Assembly (NCBI GenBank): GCA_947624435.1
Contig: CANQKE010000018.1
Coordinates: 1-46,619, forward strand
Length of the DNA: 46,619 bases
Origin: an uncultured Ruminiclostridium sp.
GTDB lineage: Bacteria > Bacillota > Clostridia > Oscillospirales > Ruminococcaceae
Direction of reading: 5' to 3'
The translations under genes and the position numbers were made by a program. Shown here in pieces: positions 1 to 8,431 of this stretch (positions are counted from its first letter, which is position 1; the number at the start of each line of letters is the position of its first letter). The notes beneath the pieces are model-generated. The model searched no databases. It had not been told where the DNA came from and saw only the letters and a list, made by a program, of their open reading frames with translations.

Positions 1-5
1 AATGC

Positions 6-68
6 CCCCTTTCGTTAGACTTTTATTTTGGTGTATCTCTATTATACCATATTGTCTAACAAAAGGGG
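6..68. repeat. Imperfect inverted repeat at window edge, possible end of a mobile element
   Basis: Two arms of 15 bp, CCCCTTTCGTTAGAC at 6-20 and its near-complement at 54-68, match at 14 of 15 positions around a 33-bp AT-rich centre. The centre contains an extended -10-like TGGTATAAT on the minus strand. Similarity of the flanking reading frame to nucleotidyltransferases is lost exactly where this repeat begins (about position 72). This suggests that it is the end of an inserted element or a rearrangement junction. No transposase is visible because the window ends here, so the element type cannot be named. It could instead be a terminator-like palindrome. Confidence 0.45.
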
Positions 69-71
69 AGC

Positions 72-465
72 AGTTCAGATCTTTATCCGTTCCTTTCATT
101 TTATCGATATAATCTAAAGGATCAGCTTTATACCATTCCAAATGTGCAATAGAAAAGTGCAATTCAAAAGGCGTCGGATAAACAAACGGATCGCATACTT
201 CTCTTTTAACAATGCTTAATTCGATCCCTTTCGGAGGAGCATACGTATTTAATTCTACGACCATATCCATGAAGCGATGTTTTATGTCGTTTGGAATAGC
301 TTCCTTTACTACGACCAACAAATCAATATCGCTTTTTTCCTCATTATAGCATCCCATAACAGCGGAGCCGTGAAGATAGATCCCAACAAGATCATCTCCT
401 AATATGTTTTGACTTTTTGTGACAAAACTTTTAAGCAAATCATTTATATCGTACATATCTAACAT
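72..465 (-). pseudogene. Nucleotidyltransferase, aminoglycoside 3''/9-adenylyltransferase (AadA/ANT) type, C-terminally truncated
   Basis: Translating the minus strand from ATG 465 (or ATG 456) gives an open frame that starts MLDMYDIND. Near residues 30-50 it has the nucleotidyltransferase signature YLHGSAVMG followed by SDIDLLVVV, with the metal-binding Asp pair D46 and D48. This is the antibiotic adenylyltransferase fold, as in AadA-like enzymes that adenylylate streptomycin, spectinomycin or related compounds. After about residue 131 (KMKGTDKDLN) the family would continue with a segment like DLAAHF and a helical C-terminal domain. Here the frame instead runs into the inverted repeat at 6-68 and stays open to the window edge. 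The helical substrate-binding domain is therefore absent and the product is probably non-functional. The region is more AT-rich than its neighbours, consistent with transfer. AGAGGAT just upstream is the likely ribosome site but does not decide between the two starts. Confidence 0.7.
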
Positions 466-588
466 ATCCTCTAAAATCTATTACAGCGGTAAATCCGACT
501 TTTCAATTGTGTTTTCTCCTTGCAGCTCGTTTCTGATAGGTTTTATCATTACCACTCAATGTGTCGTTAAAAATTTTTTCAAAACCCC

Positions 589-617
589 TTGACAAAATGT
601 AACGCCTCCGCTATAAT
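589..617 (+). promoter_or_regulatory. Sigma-A promoter of the gntR-ABC operon
   Basis: Consensus -35 TTGACA (589-594) and consensus -10 TATAAT (612-617) are separated by 17 bp. Transcription would begin near 624, giving a leader of about 80 nt before the GntR-family gene. It is the strongest-looking promoter in the window and overlaps a perfect palindrome. Confidence 0.85.
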
Positions 618-641
618 TGTATATATTGAGACTATACAATT
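615..641. promoter_or_regulatory. Palindromic operator, likely bound by the GntR/YtrA regulator
   Basis: AATTGTATA (615-623) and TATACAATT (633-641) are perfect 9-bp inverted arms around a 9-bp spacer. The left arm covers the -10 box and the right arm lies just past the transcription start. GntR-family repressors of the YtrA subfamily commonly regulate their own ABC-transporter operon from such TGTATA-type palindromes. Binding here would block RNA polymerase, so autorepression is inferred. Confidence 0.75.
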
Positions 642-702
642 TGACTTTCTTAGTAGTTGCAAATGCTTTGAGAGCCATAGACCTTCAAGGAGTGTACACT
701 GA

Positions 703-1077
703 ATGAATATCAACATCAGCAATTCAAACGGCGAACCGATCTATTTGCAGATCGCAAGCCAGATCAAGACGCTGATAATGGAGGGAAAGCTGAAAGAGGG
801 CGAAATGCTGCCCTCTATGCGTGTGCTTGCCACAGAACTTCGTATCAGCTTTATGACCACAAAACGCGCCTATGAGGAGCTTGAACGTGACGGCTTTATC
901 GAAAGCTATACCGGTAAAGGCTCGTTCGTAAAGGCACAGAATTTGGAGATCTATCGTGAAGAACAGCTAAAGCATATTGAGTCTTTGCTAATAAAGGCAG
1001 GTGACACGGCACGCAAAGCGGGCGTTACGATGGAGGAACTTCACGAACTTCTTGACCTTGTAAACGGAGGGGACTAA
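703..1077 (+). CDS. GntR-family transcriptional regulator, YtrA subfamily
   Basis: The protein has 124 aa: a winged helix-turn-helix (residues about 8-75, beginning with the typical PIYLQIASQIKTLI, then GEMLPSMRVLATEL and GSFV) and a short helical tail of about 45 residues. This lacks the large effector domain of FadR/HutC proteins, which is the YtrA layout. It is probably an autorepressor acting on the palindrome at 615-641. AAGGAG at 687-692 lies 10 nt before the ATG. The ABC ATPase begins one base after the stop codon, so the two are co-transcribed. YtrA-type operons in Firmicutes typically respond to cell-wall-active antibiotics or peptides. The inducer here cannot be read from sequence. 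Confidence 0.9.
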   Translation: MNINISNSNGEPIYLQIASQIKTLIMEGKLKEGEMLPSMRVLATELRISFMTTKRAYEELERDGFIESYTGKGSFVKAQNLEIYREEQLKHIESLLIKAGDTARKAGVTMEELHELLDLVNGGD

Positions 1078-1078
1078 C

Positions 1079-1957
1079 ATGATCGAATATGAAAATGCTA
1101 TTGAGGTAAAAGGCGTTACAAAGCGCTATGAAGGCTTTACCCTTGACGGCGTGAGCTTCAGCGTGCCAAAAGGCTGTATCATGGGCTTTATCGGGCAGAA
1201 CGGTGCAGGTAAGACCACCACGATCCGCAGTATTCTGAACATCACAAATATCGATGAAGGCGAGATACGTCTGCTGGGGCTTGACCATCTGGAACATGAA
1301 AAGGAGATCAAGAAACACATCGCCGTGGTGTTTGACGAGCTGCCTTTCCATGATGTGTTTAGTGCCAAGGACATGGCACGAATATTCGAGGGGCTTTATG
1401 AGGAATGGGATAATTCTGTCTATCAACAGTATATCAAACGTTTCGGGCTGCCGCTGAAAAAGAAGCTCGGGCAGTTCTCAAAAGGTATGAAGATGAAATT
1501 GCAGATCGCCTGCGCCCTTTCCCATAATGCCGAGCTGCTTATCATGGACGAGGCGACTACAGGACTTGACCCGGTGGTGCGTGACGAAATACTTCATATT
1601 TTTCAGGAGTATCTGCAAAACGGCGAGCGTTCTATCCTGATGTCCTCGCACATTACGAGTGACCTTGAAAAAATTGCCGATATGGTGACATTCATAGACA
1701 GGGGAAAGATCCTGCTCACGGGTTATAAAGACGAGATCATCGAAAAACACGGTATCCTCAAATGCAGTAAGGAACAGGTGAGCGAGATCGACAGCGGCGA
1801 TATCGTAAGTGTGCGGGTCAATAATTTCGGCGCAGAGGTCATGCTTTGCGACAGAGGGAACGGCGCTTATAAGTATAAGGAATATCCTATTGACCCTGCA
1901 AGCCTTGATGACATCATGCTATATTATGTTCACAAGGAAGAAAGGGAGTGGCAGTAA
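1079..1957 (+). CDS. ABC transporter ATP-binding protein
   Basis: This 292-aa nucleotide-binding subunit has Walker A GQNGAGKT (residues 39-46), a signature FSKGMKMKL around 133-141 (a KGM variant of LSGGQ), Walker B LLIMDEAT (153-160) and the switch His H191 in SSH. The C-terminal 80 residues are the variable extension seen in exporter-type ATPases of the YtrB/BcrA group. It probably powers the membrane protein encoded next. Its stop codon overlaps the start of that gene (TAATG at 1955-1959), so production of the two is coupled. Known relatives take part in antimicrobial peptide or cell-wall stress resistance. The substrate is unknown. Confidence 0.9.
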   Translation: MIEYENAIEVKGVTKRYEGFTLDGVSFSVPKGCIMGFIGQNGAGKTTTIRSILNITNIDEGEIRLLGLDHLEHEKEIKKHIAVVFDELPFHDVFSAKDMARIFEGLYEEWDNSVYQQYIKRFGLPLKKKLGQFSKGMKMKLQIACALSHNAELLIMDEATTGLDPVVRDEILHIFQEYLQNGERSILMSSHITSDLEKIADMVTFIDRGKILLTGYKDEIIEKHGILKCSKEQVSEIDSGDIVSVRVNNFGAEVMLCDRGNGAYKYKEYPIDPASLDDIMLYYVHKEEREWQ

Positions 1958-3519
1958 TGGCAAAATTCAAGTCACTGCTTTTCCGTGAACTGCGTATCTC
2001 CCGAAAGAATATGATCATTAGATCTGTCTTACTTATCGTATTCGGACTGTTCTTTGTTGCCGGTATAAGCACTGCGAGATCAGAACCTGAATTTACCGGA
2101 ACAATTGTTATCTCTGTGATAGCCTGCACTTCACTTTTCACAGGCATAATGGCTGTTTTGTTGGGGAATATGCGTACAGATATACTGAAAAGTGACATCA
2201 ATACCAACTGGCTCACATATTCCTATACCCTGCCAATTGAACCGAAAGACCGTGCGCTCATAACGCTGATCGGCAGCTGCGGTTTCACGCTCCTGCTTAT
2301 GGCGGTAGGGCTGGGCTTTACGGCGGTGTACTGTGCTGTAGGGGAAACTCCGTTTTCTGAGTCGTATATAAGCGTATACGCCGTAATTTTCGCTGCCGCC
2401 GCACTGTATAATATCGTCAGCGACAGATTTATCCTGCGGTCAAGAAGCATAGCTGAGCTTAAAAGATCAATGCTGCGTATCGAGCTTGGCACGCTTGGTG
2501 CCATAATCGTTATCGTGGCGATATTCTTCGGCAAGATAAAGGATTTTCTTTTTTCTGATGACAGCTTTCCACCGGATAAGCTGTTTAGTCAATTGAGCGG
2601 CAACATGCTCATTTGGCTCATACCTCTTTGTATAGTGCTGCTTTTTGCTGATTATCTCGTGATAAAAAGCAGTATGCAGGCGGCATATTCGGCAAATAAG
2701 GACAATACCAAAGCACAGATACAGAAAAAGGAGACACTCGCCGACACTCACAACTATCCTACAGGATTCTTGTATAAGGAGCTGAAGCAGAACCGGCTGT
2801 GTATTATCCTGACCGCCCTGATACCCTTTATCCTGCTGGTGTTCAATTACATAATACTGTATGTGACAGCAGCCACCGCCGAAAATAAGACCGCCTTTTC
2901 CGATGTTCTCGCCGGCAGCGAAAACACAATAGTTCGTTTACTGATGATCGCCATAGGAGCATATATCGCAAGCAGTATGATCGCAGGCATTTTCGGCGGA
3001 GATGACCGCAAACTCTATGCGTATTTCACGGTAAGTACGCCGCAGGGGGTAAGGGGGAGTCTGTATTACAAATACTTCTTAGCCTTTGCAATGAACGGGC
3101 TGTTCATGGCAAGCTCAATATTTGCCGGCAGCATTTATGATACGCTGTTCTATGCAATAACAGGAGAAGAAAACTCAAGTCTCAACACACTTTACCTTGT
3201 GATCTTTTTCCTGCTGCTGGCAATATGCGCATTGGATATCCCCTTTATGATCCGTTTCGGACAGAAAAAGGGCAGCTATATCAAGACGGCGCTTATGCTC
3301 AGTATCTCAACGATACTGGTGATCTCATTAGAAAATCTGCCGGATCCTATAAAGGATGAACTTATGAAGTTGTTTTCCGCAGTAATGGGCGGAAAAATCA
3401 GCGATAATATGATGCTCGGCATCTGTTTTGTTCTGATATTGTGTGCGGCGGTGTACTATCTTTCCTACAGATTCTCGTGCAAACTTTTTATAAAAGGGGT
3501 AAACGGCTATGACAAATAA
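1957..3519 (+). CDS. ABC-2-like permease, partner of the upstream ATPase
   Basis: About 520 aa with many hydrophobic segments, arranged as two similar halves of several helices separated by a charged cytoplasmic stretch near residues 235-270. It has no soluble enzymatic domain. I place the start at ATG 1957 because AAGGGAG (1942-1948) then sits 8 nt upstream and the ATG overlaps the ATPase stop codon. The GTG at 1948 lies inside that ribosome site and is less likely. With the ATPase it should form an exporter or a peptide-sensing transporter under the GntR regulator. Individual helices cannot be counted exactly by eye. Confidence 0.8.
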   Translation: MAKFKSLLFRELRISRKNMIIRSVLLIVFGLFFVAGISTARSEPEFTGTIVISVIACTSLFTGIMAVLLGNMRTDILKSDINTNWLTYSYTLPIEPKDRALITLIGSCGFTLLLMAVGLGFTAVYCAVGETPFSESYISVYAVIFAAAALYNIVSDRFILRSRSIAELKRSMLRIELGTLGAIIVIVAIFFGKIKDFLFSDDSFPPDKLFSQLSGNMLIWLIPLCIVLLFADYLVIKSSMQAAYSANKDNTKAQIQKKETLADTHNYPTGFLYKELKQNRLCIILTALIPFILLVFNYIILYVTAATAENKTAFSDVLAGSENTIVRLLMIAIGAYIASSMIAGIFGGDDRKLYAYFTVSTPQGVRGSLYYKYFLAFAMNGLFMASSIFAGSIYDTLFYAITGEENSSLNTLYLVIFFLLLAICALDIPFMIRFGQKKGSYIKTALMLSISTILVISLENLPDPIKDELMKLFSAVMGGKISDNMMLGICFVLILCAAVYYLSYRFSCKLFIKGVNGYDK

Positions 3520-3616
3520 CGTCGACAAACAGTTCGAACGCAAACGACTGTTGATTTTTCCGTTGCGAGTCAATATGCCGCGACTCTGTATGAAAATACA
3601 AATTCGTCATTCTTAA
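3509..3616 (+). CDS. Small ORF after the ABC permease, possible remnant of a fourth operon gene
   Basis: A 35-codon frame starts with ATG at 3509, overlaps the last 11 bases of the permease, and has AAAGGGG (3493-3499) 9 nt upstream. That is the spacing expected for a translationally coupled gene. The product begins MTNNVDKQFERKR, then turns hydrophobic and basic, and stops before guaA. The good start signal with an abrupt short product suggests the beginning of a larger gene that has been truncated. It could also be a chance ORF. I recognise no family. Confidence 0.3.
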   Translation: MTNNVDKQFERKRLLIFPLRVNMPRLCMKIQIRHS

Positions 3617-3646
3617 ATAAAATATCCACTTAAGCGCCTCCGGTCG

Positions 3647-5191
3647 TTACTCCCACTCAATAGTCGCCGGCGGTTTGCTTGTCACATCGTAGCATACGCG
3701 GTTGATGTGGCCGACCTCGTTGACGATGCGCACGCTGGCTTTTTCCAGCACCTCGTAGGGGATACGCGCGAAGTCCGCGGTCATGAAATCACTGGTGGTG
3801 ACCGCACGCAGTGCGAGAGTATAATCATAAGTCCTGCCGTCGCCCATAACGCCGACCGAACGCATATCGGTAAGCACCGCGAAGTACTGATTTATATCGC
3901 GGTCAAGCCCGGCGGCGGCGATCTCCTCACGGAAAATAAGGTCGGCGTCCTGTAATATCGCCAGCTTTTCGCGGGTTATCTCGCCTATTATCCTTATCGC
4001 AAGTCCGGGACCGGGGAACGGCTGCCGCCATACCAGATAATCCGCAAGCCCCAGCTCTATGCCGAGCTTGCGCACCTCGTCCTTGAACAGCAGACGCAGC
4101 GGCTCTATTATCTCCTTGAAATCCACATAGTCCGGCAGACCGCCGACGTTGTGGTGGGATTTTATCACGGCAGCGTCGCCCGCGCCGCTCTCGATAACAT
4201 CGGGGTAGATGGTTCCCTGTACCAGAAAATCCACCTTGCCTATCTTCTTGGCCTCTTCCTCAAAAACACGGATAAACTCTTCACCTATCAGCTTGCGCTT
4301 GCGCTCCGGCTCGCTTATCCCCTCCAGCTTTGCAAGAAAACGCTCTCCGGCGTTGACGCGGATAAAATTAACGTCCCAATCGGCGAACGCCTTTTCCACC
4401 TCGTCACCCTCGTTTTTCCTCATAAAGCCGTGGTCTACAAACACACAGGTAAGCTGTCTGCCTATTGCCTTTGAAAGCAGCGCGCAGGCTACCGAGCTGT
4501 CAACGCCGCCGGACAGAGCGAGCAGCACCTTGCCGTTTCCTACCTTGGCGCGTATCTCGTCAATAGCGGTCTGCGCATATCCGGACATCGTCCAGTCACC
4601 CTTGCAGCCGCAAACGTCGTATAAGAATTTCCCCAGCATATCAAAGCCCTGCTCGGTGTGATTTACCTCCGGGTGGAACTGGGTCGCGTAAAATTTTCTC
4701 TCGGGATCTTCTATAGCTGCATAGGGGCATTTTGCGCTGTGAGCCGCCGCGCGGAATCCCTCCGGCAGCTTTTCTATATGGTCGTTGTGGCTCATCCAAA
4801 CCACCGAGCGCGATTTTAACCCGTTGAACAATGCGCAGGAGTCGTCAAATTCACATTCCGTCCTTCCGAACTCCGCCTGCGAATTTTCGTCCGCCTCGGT
4901 GACCGTTCCGCCCAGAGTATATACCATTATATGAGCACCGTAACAAATGCCGAGTACCGGCACACCGAGCTCGAATATCTCCTTTGAAATATGTGGTGAG
5001 CTTTCAAGGTATACGCTCGCAGGGCCTCCGGTAAATATAAGTCCTACAGGGTGTTCCGCCTTTATCTTTTCTATCGGGGTCTTATAAGAAAGCACCTCGC
5101 AGTAGATATTATGTTCTCTTACTCTGCGGGCGATAAGCTGATTATATTGACCGCCGAAGTCTATCACAAGTACCTTTTCGTGTTCGCTCAT
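3647..5191 (-). CDS. guaA: GMP synthase (glutamine-hydrolysing)
   Basis: This enzyme converts XMP to GMP using ATP and glutamine, the last step of guanine nucleotide synthesis, in the cytoplasm. The N-terminal class I glutamine amidotransferase has its nucleophile C83 in GICYGAH and the catalytic pair H172/E174 in QFHPEVN. The ATP-pyrophosphatase domain follows with the P-loop SGGVDSS (226-232), then the GMP synthase dimerisation domain ending TIEWE. The length of 514 aa is normal for the family. AAGGAG lies 8 nt before the ATG. The gene stands alone, transcribed towards the ABC operon, and has a leader of only about 30 nt, too short for a purine riboswitch. Confidence 0.97.
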   Translation of the reverse strand: MSEHEKVLVIDFGGQYNQLIARRVREHNIYCEVLSYKTPIEKIKAEHPVGLIFTGGPASVYLESSPHISKEIFELGVPVLGICYGAHIMVYTLGGTVTEADENSQAEFGRTECEFDDSCALFNGLKSRSVVWMSHNDHIEKLPEGFRAAAHSAKCPYAAIEDPERKFYATQFHPEVNHTEQGFDMLGKFLYDVCGCKGDWTMSGYAQTAIDEIRAKVGNGKVLLALSGGVDSSVACALLSKAIGRQLTCVFVDHGFMRKNEGDEVEKAFADWDVNFIRVNAGERFLAKLEGISEPERKRKLIGEEFIRVFEEEAKKIGKVDFLVQGTIYPDVIESGAGDAAVIKSHHNVGGLPDYVDFKEIIEPLRLLFKDEVRKLGIELGLADYLVWRQPFPGPGLAIRIIGEITREKLAILQDADLIFREEIAAAGLDRDINQYFAVLTDMRSVGVMGDGRTYDYTLALRAVTTSDFMTADFARIPYEVLEKASVRIVNEVGHINRVCYDVTSKPPATIEWE

Positions 5192-5227
5192 AATTTTTCT
5201 CCTTTTTTCGCTGTCCTTTGTTTAACA

Positions 5228-5256
5228 AGTATAACATATTTCCCGCCGATTTGCAA
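5228..5256 (-). promoter_or_regulatory. guaA promoter
   Basis: On the minus strand, -35 TTGCAA (5251-5256) and -10 TATACT (5228-5233) are 17 bp apart, with an extended TG before the -10. The start of transcription is about 30 nt before guaA. The spacer contains CGGCGGGAA, also present in the divergent promoter at 5350-5378. Confidence 0.8.
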
Positions 5257-5349
5257 CCTGAATTTTGTGCTTTTTCATGTCCGCTTTTCCGTATTTACAA
5301 AGGTTTTATGAGAATAGCAGATTTTCTTTGTCCGTGGGAAATAAAATGA

Positions 5350-5378
5350 TTGAAATCCGGCGGGAATTGTGTTATACT
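5350..5378 (+). promoter_or_regulatory. Promoter of the MATE-deacetylase-HTH operon
   Basis: -35 TTGAAA (5350-5355) and -10 TATACT (5373-5378) are separated by 17 bp, about 28 nt before the MATE start codon. The -10 to start distance leaves a short leader carrying the GAGGGG ribosome site. Confidence 0.8.
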
Positions 5379-5405
5379 CTTAGCAGAAGAAAGGCGAGGG
5401 GCACT

Positions 5406-6755
5406 ATGACTGTAAAAATGAGAAAGATGACCGAGGGCAGCGAATTAAGGCATATACTTGCGTTTTCCGTGCCGCTGCTTATCGGCAACCTGTTCCAACA
5501 GGTCTACAATATAACCGATACGGTAGTGGTGGGACAGTATCTGGGATTTGAGAAAATGGCGTCGGTAGGAGCGACCGGTTCTATAACCTTCATGTTCTAC
5601 ACCGTCTGCAACGGACTTTCGATAGGCGCGGGCGTGCTAATCTCACAATGCTTTGGTGCGGACAAGACGGACGACGCGAAAAAGTACATAGCAAATTCCG
5701 CTTACTGTATCGGTGCGATAGGACTGCTGATAAGTATTATTTCGGTGTTTTTGGCTCAGCCGCTGTTACAGCTTATGGGCACTCCGGAAAACGTCATCGC
5801 GGACGCGGCGGATTATATGAGGATAGCGGTAGGCGGCACTATCGCGGTGGCGGCGTACAACTGGATAAATTCCGTAATGCGAAGTCTGGGCGACGCAAAA
5901 ACGCCGCTGCTGTTTTTGATAATAGCAAGCCTGCTCAATGTGGTGCTTGATCTGCTGTTTGTATTGGTGTTTAATTTCGGCGTGACCGGAGCGGCATGGG
6001 CTACCGTAGTGGCGCAGGGTACTTCCGCCGCGCTCAGCATAGGCTTTGCTTTTTTGAAAAACCCGTATTTCATGTTCAGAAAGGAACACGCCGTTCCTAA
6101 CCTTAAAATGCTGGGCAAATGTATCCGTACCGGTGTCCCTATCGCGCTTCAATACGGCATGATCTCTATATCCATGATATTCCTGCAAACGATAGCAAAC
6201 GGCTTTGGCGACGTGGTAATGGCGTCGTACACCGCTACCATGAGGGTGGAGCAGCTTATACAGCAGCCGTTCCTCTCGCTGAACTCCGCGCTGTCCGCCT
6301 TTACCGGACAAAACGCCGGAGCGGGACAATCGGAAAGAATATCAAAAGGCTACCGCCAGACAATAAAGGTCTGCCTTATCTTTGCCGCTTGTATAATGGT
6401 GATATTCCTGCTGCTTAACCGCAATATAATCAACTGCTTTGTAAGCGAGCAGGACGTAATATCGACGGGCGGCGACGCGCTTATGCTGTCCTGCCTGTTC
6501 TATCCGTTTCTAGGCATATTGCAGGTTACAAGAGGTCTGTTAAACGGCGCGGGAGATATCGGCTACGCGTTTATAAACGGACTTGCCGAGGTAGCAGGAC
6601 GCGTAGGCTTCGGGCTTATCCTGACCGCTATACCTATAATAGGAAGCTGGGCGGTATGGGGTACCTCCTGCCTTACCTGGCTGCTTACCGCCGTTATGGG
6701 CTTTATACGGTATAAAAGCGGTAAATGGCGGGAAAAATGCTGTATCGATAAATAG
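5406..6755 (+). CDS. MATE-family multidrug/toxin efflux transporter
   Basis: A 449-aa membrane protein of about 12 helices in two homologous halves. It begins MTVKMRKMTEGSE, followed by the typical MATE opening helix IPLLIGNL-like (VPLLIGNLFQQVYNITDTVVVGQ). The frame is open upstream to 5265. I choose ATG 5406 because GAGGGG lies just before it, the promoter at 5350-5378 overlaps the upstream extension, and the resulting length matches the family. MATE proteins export cationic compounds or metabolites using a Na+ or H+ gradient. The substrate is not predictable. NodB begins 11 nt after the stop, so an operon is likely. Confidence 0.9.
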   Translation: MTVKMRKMTEGSELRHILAFSVPLLIGNLFQQVYNITDTVVVGQYLGFEKMASVGATGSITFMFYTVCNGLSIGAGVLISQCFGADKTDDAKKYIANSAYCIGAIGLLISIISVFLAQPLLQLMGTPENVIADAADYMRIAVGGTIAVAAYNWINSVMRSLGDAKTPLLFLIIASLLNVVLDLLFVLVFNFGVTGAAWATVVAQGTSAALSIGFAFLKNPYFMFRKEHAVPNLKMLGKCIRTGVPIALQYGMISISMIFLQTIANGFGDVVMASYTATMRVEQLIQQPFLSLNSALSAFTGQNAGAGQSERISKGYRQTIKVCLIFAACIMVIFLLLNRNIINCFVSEQDVISTGGDALMLSCLFYPFLGILQVTRGLLNGAGDIGYAFINGLAEVAGRVGFGLILTAIPIIGSWAVWGTSCLTWLLTAVMGFIRYKSGKWREKCCIDK

Positions 6756-6766
6756 GGAGGATAAAA

Positions 6767-7384
6767 ATGAACAACAAGGCTTTAGCGGCGCTTACTTTTG
6801 ACGACGGACCGAACACCTCTACCACCGCGCAGGTGCTTGAGGTACTAAAAAAATACAACGTACCCGGCACGTTTTTTCTTGTAGGAAACAACATAGACGA
6901 GCAAAGCGCACGTACCGCTTTATCAGCTGTAGAACAAGGCTGCGAGCTGGAAAATCACTCTCTCACGCACAGCGCGATGAGCGATATGGAGGAAAGTGCG
7001 ATAAGAGAAGAACTGCGCGTCACCGATGAAAAGATAAAAGCTGTCTGCGGCAGAACTCCGCGGTTTTTCCGCCCGCCGTATATTGCGGTGTCCGATAAAA
7101 TGCACTACTGCATCGATAAGACCTTTATCTGTGGTTTCGGCTGCGACGACTGGGACGAAAGCGTCACGGTACAGCAGCGTATCGACCGCACGTTAGCGCA
7201 GATATGCGACGGGGTAATAATCCTGCTGCATGACGCAAAGGGCAACGACGGGACGGTAAAGGCGCTGGACGGCATTATTCCGAAAATGCTGGAACAAGGA
7301 TACGAATTTGTGACGGTGAGCGAACTTTTCCGGCGCAAGGGCAAAACTCCGGTAAAGGGCGAAATGTATTCCGTGGTGGAATAA
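6767..7384 (+). CDS. Polysaccharide deacetylase family protein (NodB homology, carbohydrate esterase 4)
   Basis: 205 aa containing the five NodB motifs: TFDDGP with D12/D13, the metal-binding HxxxH pair H64 and H68, RPPY (102-105), a DDW motif at 127-129 and LLHDA with H155. Enzymes of this family remove acetyl groups from N-acetylglucosamine in peptidoglycan, chitin oligomers or similar polymers. The full catalytic set is present. It has no signal peptide or membrane anchor, unusual for a cell-wall deacetylase, so it may act on an intracellular sugar conjugate or leave by another route. GGGAGG precedes the ATG. It lies between a MATE pump and an HTH protein in a probable three-gene operon. 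Confidence 0.88.
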   Translation: MNNKALAALTFDDGPNTSTTAQVLEVLKKYNVPGTFFLVGNNIDEQSARTALSAVEQGCELENHSLTHSAMSDMEESAIREELRVTDEKIKAVCGRTPRFFRPPYIAVSDKMHYCIDKTFICGFGCDDWDESVTVQQRIDRTLAQICDGVIILLHDAKGNDGTVKALDGIIPKMLEQGYEFVTVSELFRRKGKTPVKGEMYSVVE

Positions 7385-7398
7385 AAGGCGGTGATAAG

Positions 7399-7776
7399 AT
7401 GGGCAGCAGATACGACGAGCAGATGGACGAGCTTGACAGCCGCCGGATAAGTCTTGAGGTAAAGCAAAGCGAGATAGCCGCCGCTTTATCGCTGGATAGA
7501 TCCACCGTACGCTCTTATATGAACGGCAGCTCCGGCAAAAAGAGCACCCGATGCCGTATAGTGCGCTATCTTAATTCCCGCGAATTTTATAAAGGCTACA
7601 CCTTTCGCAGCAAGGCGGATTTTGCGCTGCTGCTGAACGATATATTAGAGCAGTTTTCCGGCGTGGGAATGACCGCCTCCGAGCAAAAAGCGAAAATCAC
7701 AGAAAAAAAGGACGGGGATATACCCTGTCCCTATAATATAGGAATAGACGGTGATTCATGCTTAGAGGGTCGGTGA
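7399..7776 (+). CDS. Small helix-turn-helix protein
   Basis: 125 aa. Residues about 20-45 (KQSEIAAALSLDRSTVRSYM) read as a helix-turn-helix of the XRE/sigma-70 region-4 kind. The middle and C-terminal parts match no family I recognise, and the last 30 residues look disordered. The start follows the deacetylase by 14 nt with an AGGCGGTGA ribosome site, so it is probably the last gene of the MATE operon and may regulate it. Its end overlaps the end of the convergent HAD gene by 15 bp. Confidence 0.65.
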   Translation: MGSRYDEQMDELDSRRISLEVKQSEIAAALSLDRSTVRSYMNGSSGKKSTRCRIVRYLNSREFYKGYTFRSKADFALLLNDILEQFSGVGMTASEQKAKITEKKDGDIPCPYNIGIDGDSCLEGR

Positions 7777-8409
7777 AAATATTTTTTCAAGCCCGGAAAA
7801 CGAATCTGCCGTACATACGACCCTGTCCGGTGTGGATATTTCCCCGAATCCGTACCCCGCATGGACAAACGGCACTTTCGCGTCATAGGCGGAATCGCAG
7901 TCGCCTTGCGTATCCCCGACATATACCGGATCAACGCAGCGGTATTTTTCAATAAGCGCGTTTATAGTAAAGCTCTTAGGCTGCTTGGTATCGCCCCAGC
8001 ACATATATCCCTCAAAATATCTTTCAAATCCGGTATAGGTCAAAAACGCCTCTATATACCCGCACTGACAGTTGCTGACTATAAACAGGCGGTTATTCTC
8101 CTTTAATTTTTCCAGCGTTTGCCGCTCGTTATCGAACAGCCTGCCGCCGTTTACGGCTATATATTCGTTTTCCTCTTTCATACATATCTCCAGCACCTCA
8201 AGCTGACGGCGGCTGTCAAGCATCGGAAAATATTTTCTTGCCAAAGCGGTCATGGTCATGCCCATACCGCTTTTAAGATCCTCTGCGGTGAGGGTAAGCC
8301 CTTTAAGTTGAGGGATATCCAGTTTTTGCAATGTAGCGCTCCACGAACCGGCTACGCTTTCCGAGCTGTCCCAAAGCGTTCCGTCCAAATCAAATATAAT
8401 ACTTTTCAA
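7762..8409 (-). CDS. HAD-superfamily hydrolase, phosphoglycolate phosphatase-like
   Basis: 215 aa if started at TTG 8409. That start puts AAGGAG (8417-8422) 7 nt upstream and begins the protein directly at the HAD core. Motif I is FDLDGTLWDS with D7 and D9, motif II the Ser of FIVSNCQCG, and motifs III/IV are in YVGDTQGDCDSA. A helical C1 cap of the phosphoglycolate phosphatase type sits between motifs I and II. It is a soluble phosphatase of unknown small phosphorylated substrate. Upstream codons in frame to 8550 pass through the terminator and into the neighbouring gene and are not likely coding. Confidence 0.85.
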   Translation of the reverse strand: MKSIIFDLDGTLWDSSESVAGSWSATLQKLDIPQLKGLTLTAEDLKSGMGMTMTALARKYFPMLDSRRQLEVLEICMKEENEYIAVNGGRLFDNERQTLEKLKENNRLFIVSNCQCGYIEAFLTYTGFERYFEGYMCWGDTKQPKSFTINALIEKYRCVDPVYVGDTQGDCDSAYDAKVPFVHAGYGFGEISTPDRVVCTADSFSGLEKIFSPTL

Positions 8410-8431
8410 ACGGTATCTCCTTTTCTTTGAA

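Noticed and set aside
5192-5227. Purine riboswitch before guaA
   Set aside because: The predicted leader is only about 30 nt, too short for the aptamer.
5265-5405. N-terminal extension of the MATE protein to 5265
   Set aside because: It would place the promoter at 5350-5378 inside the coding region, has no ribosome site and lengthens the protein beyond the family size.
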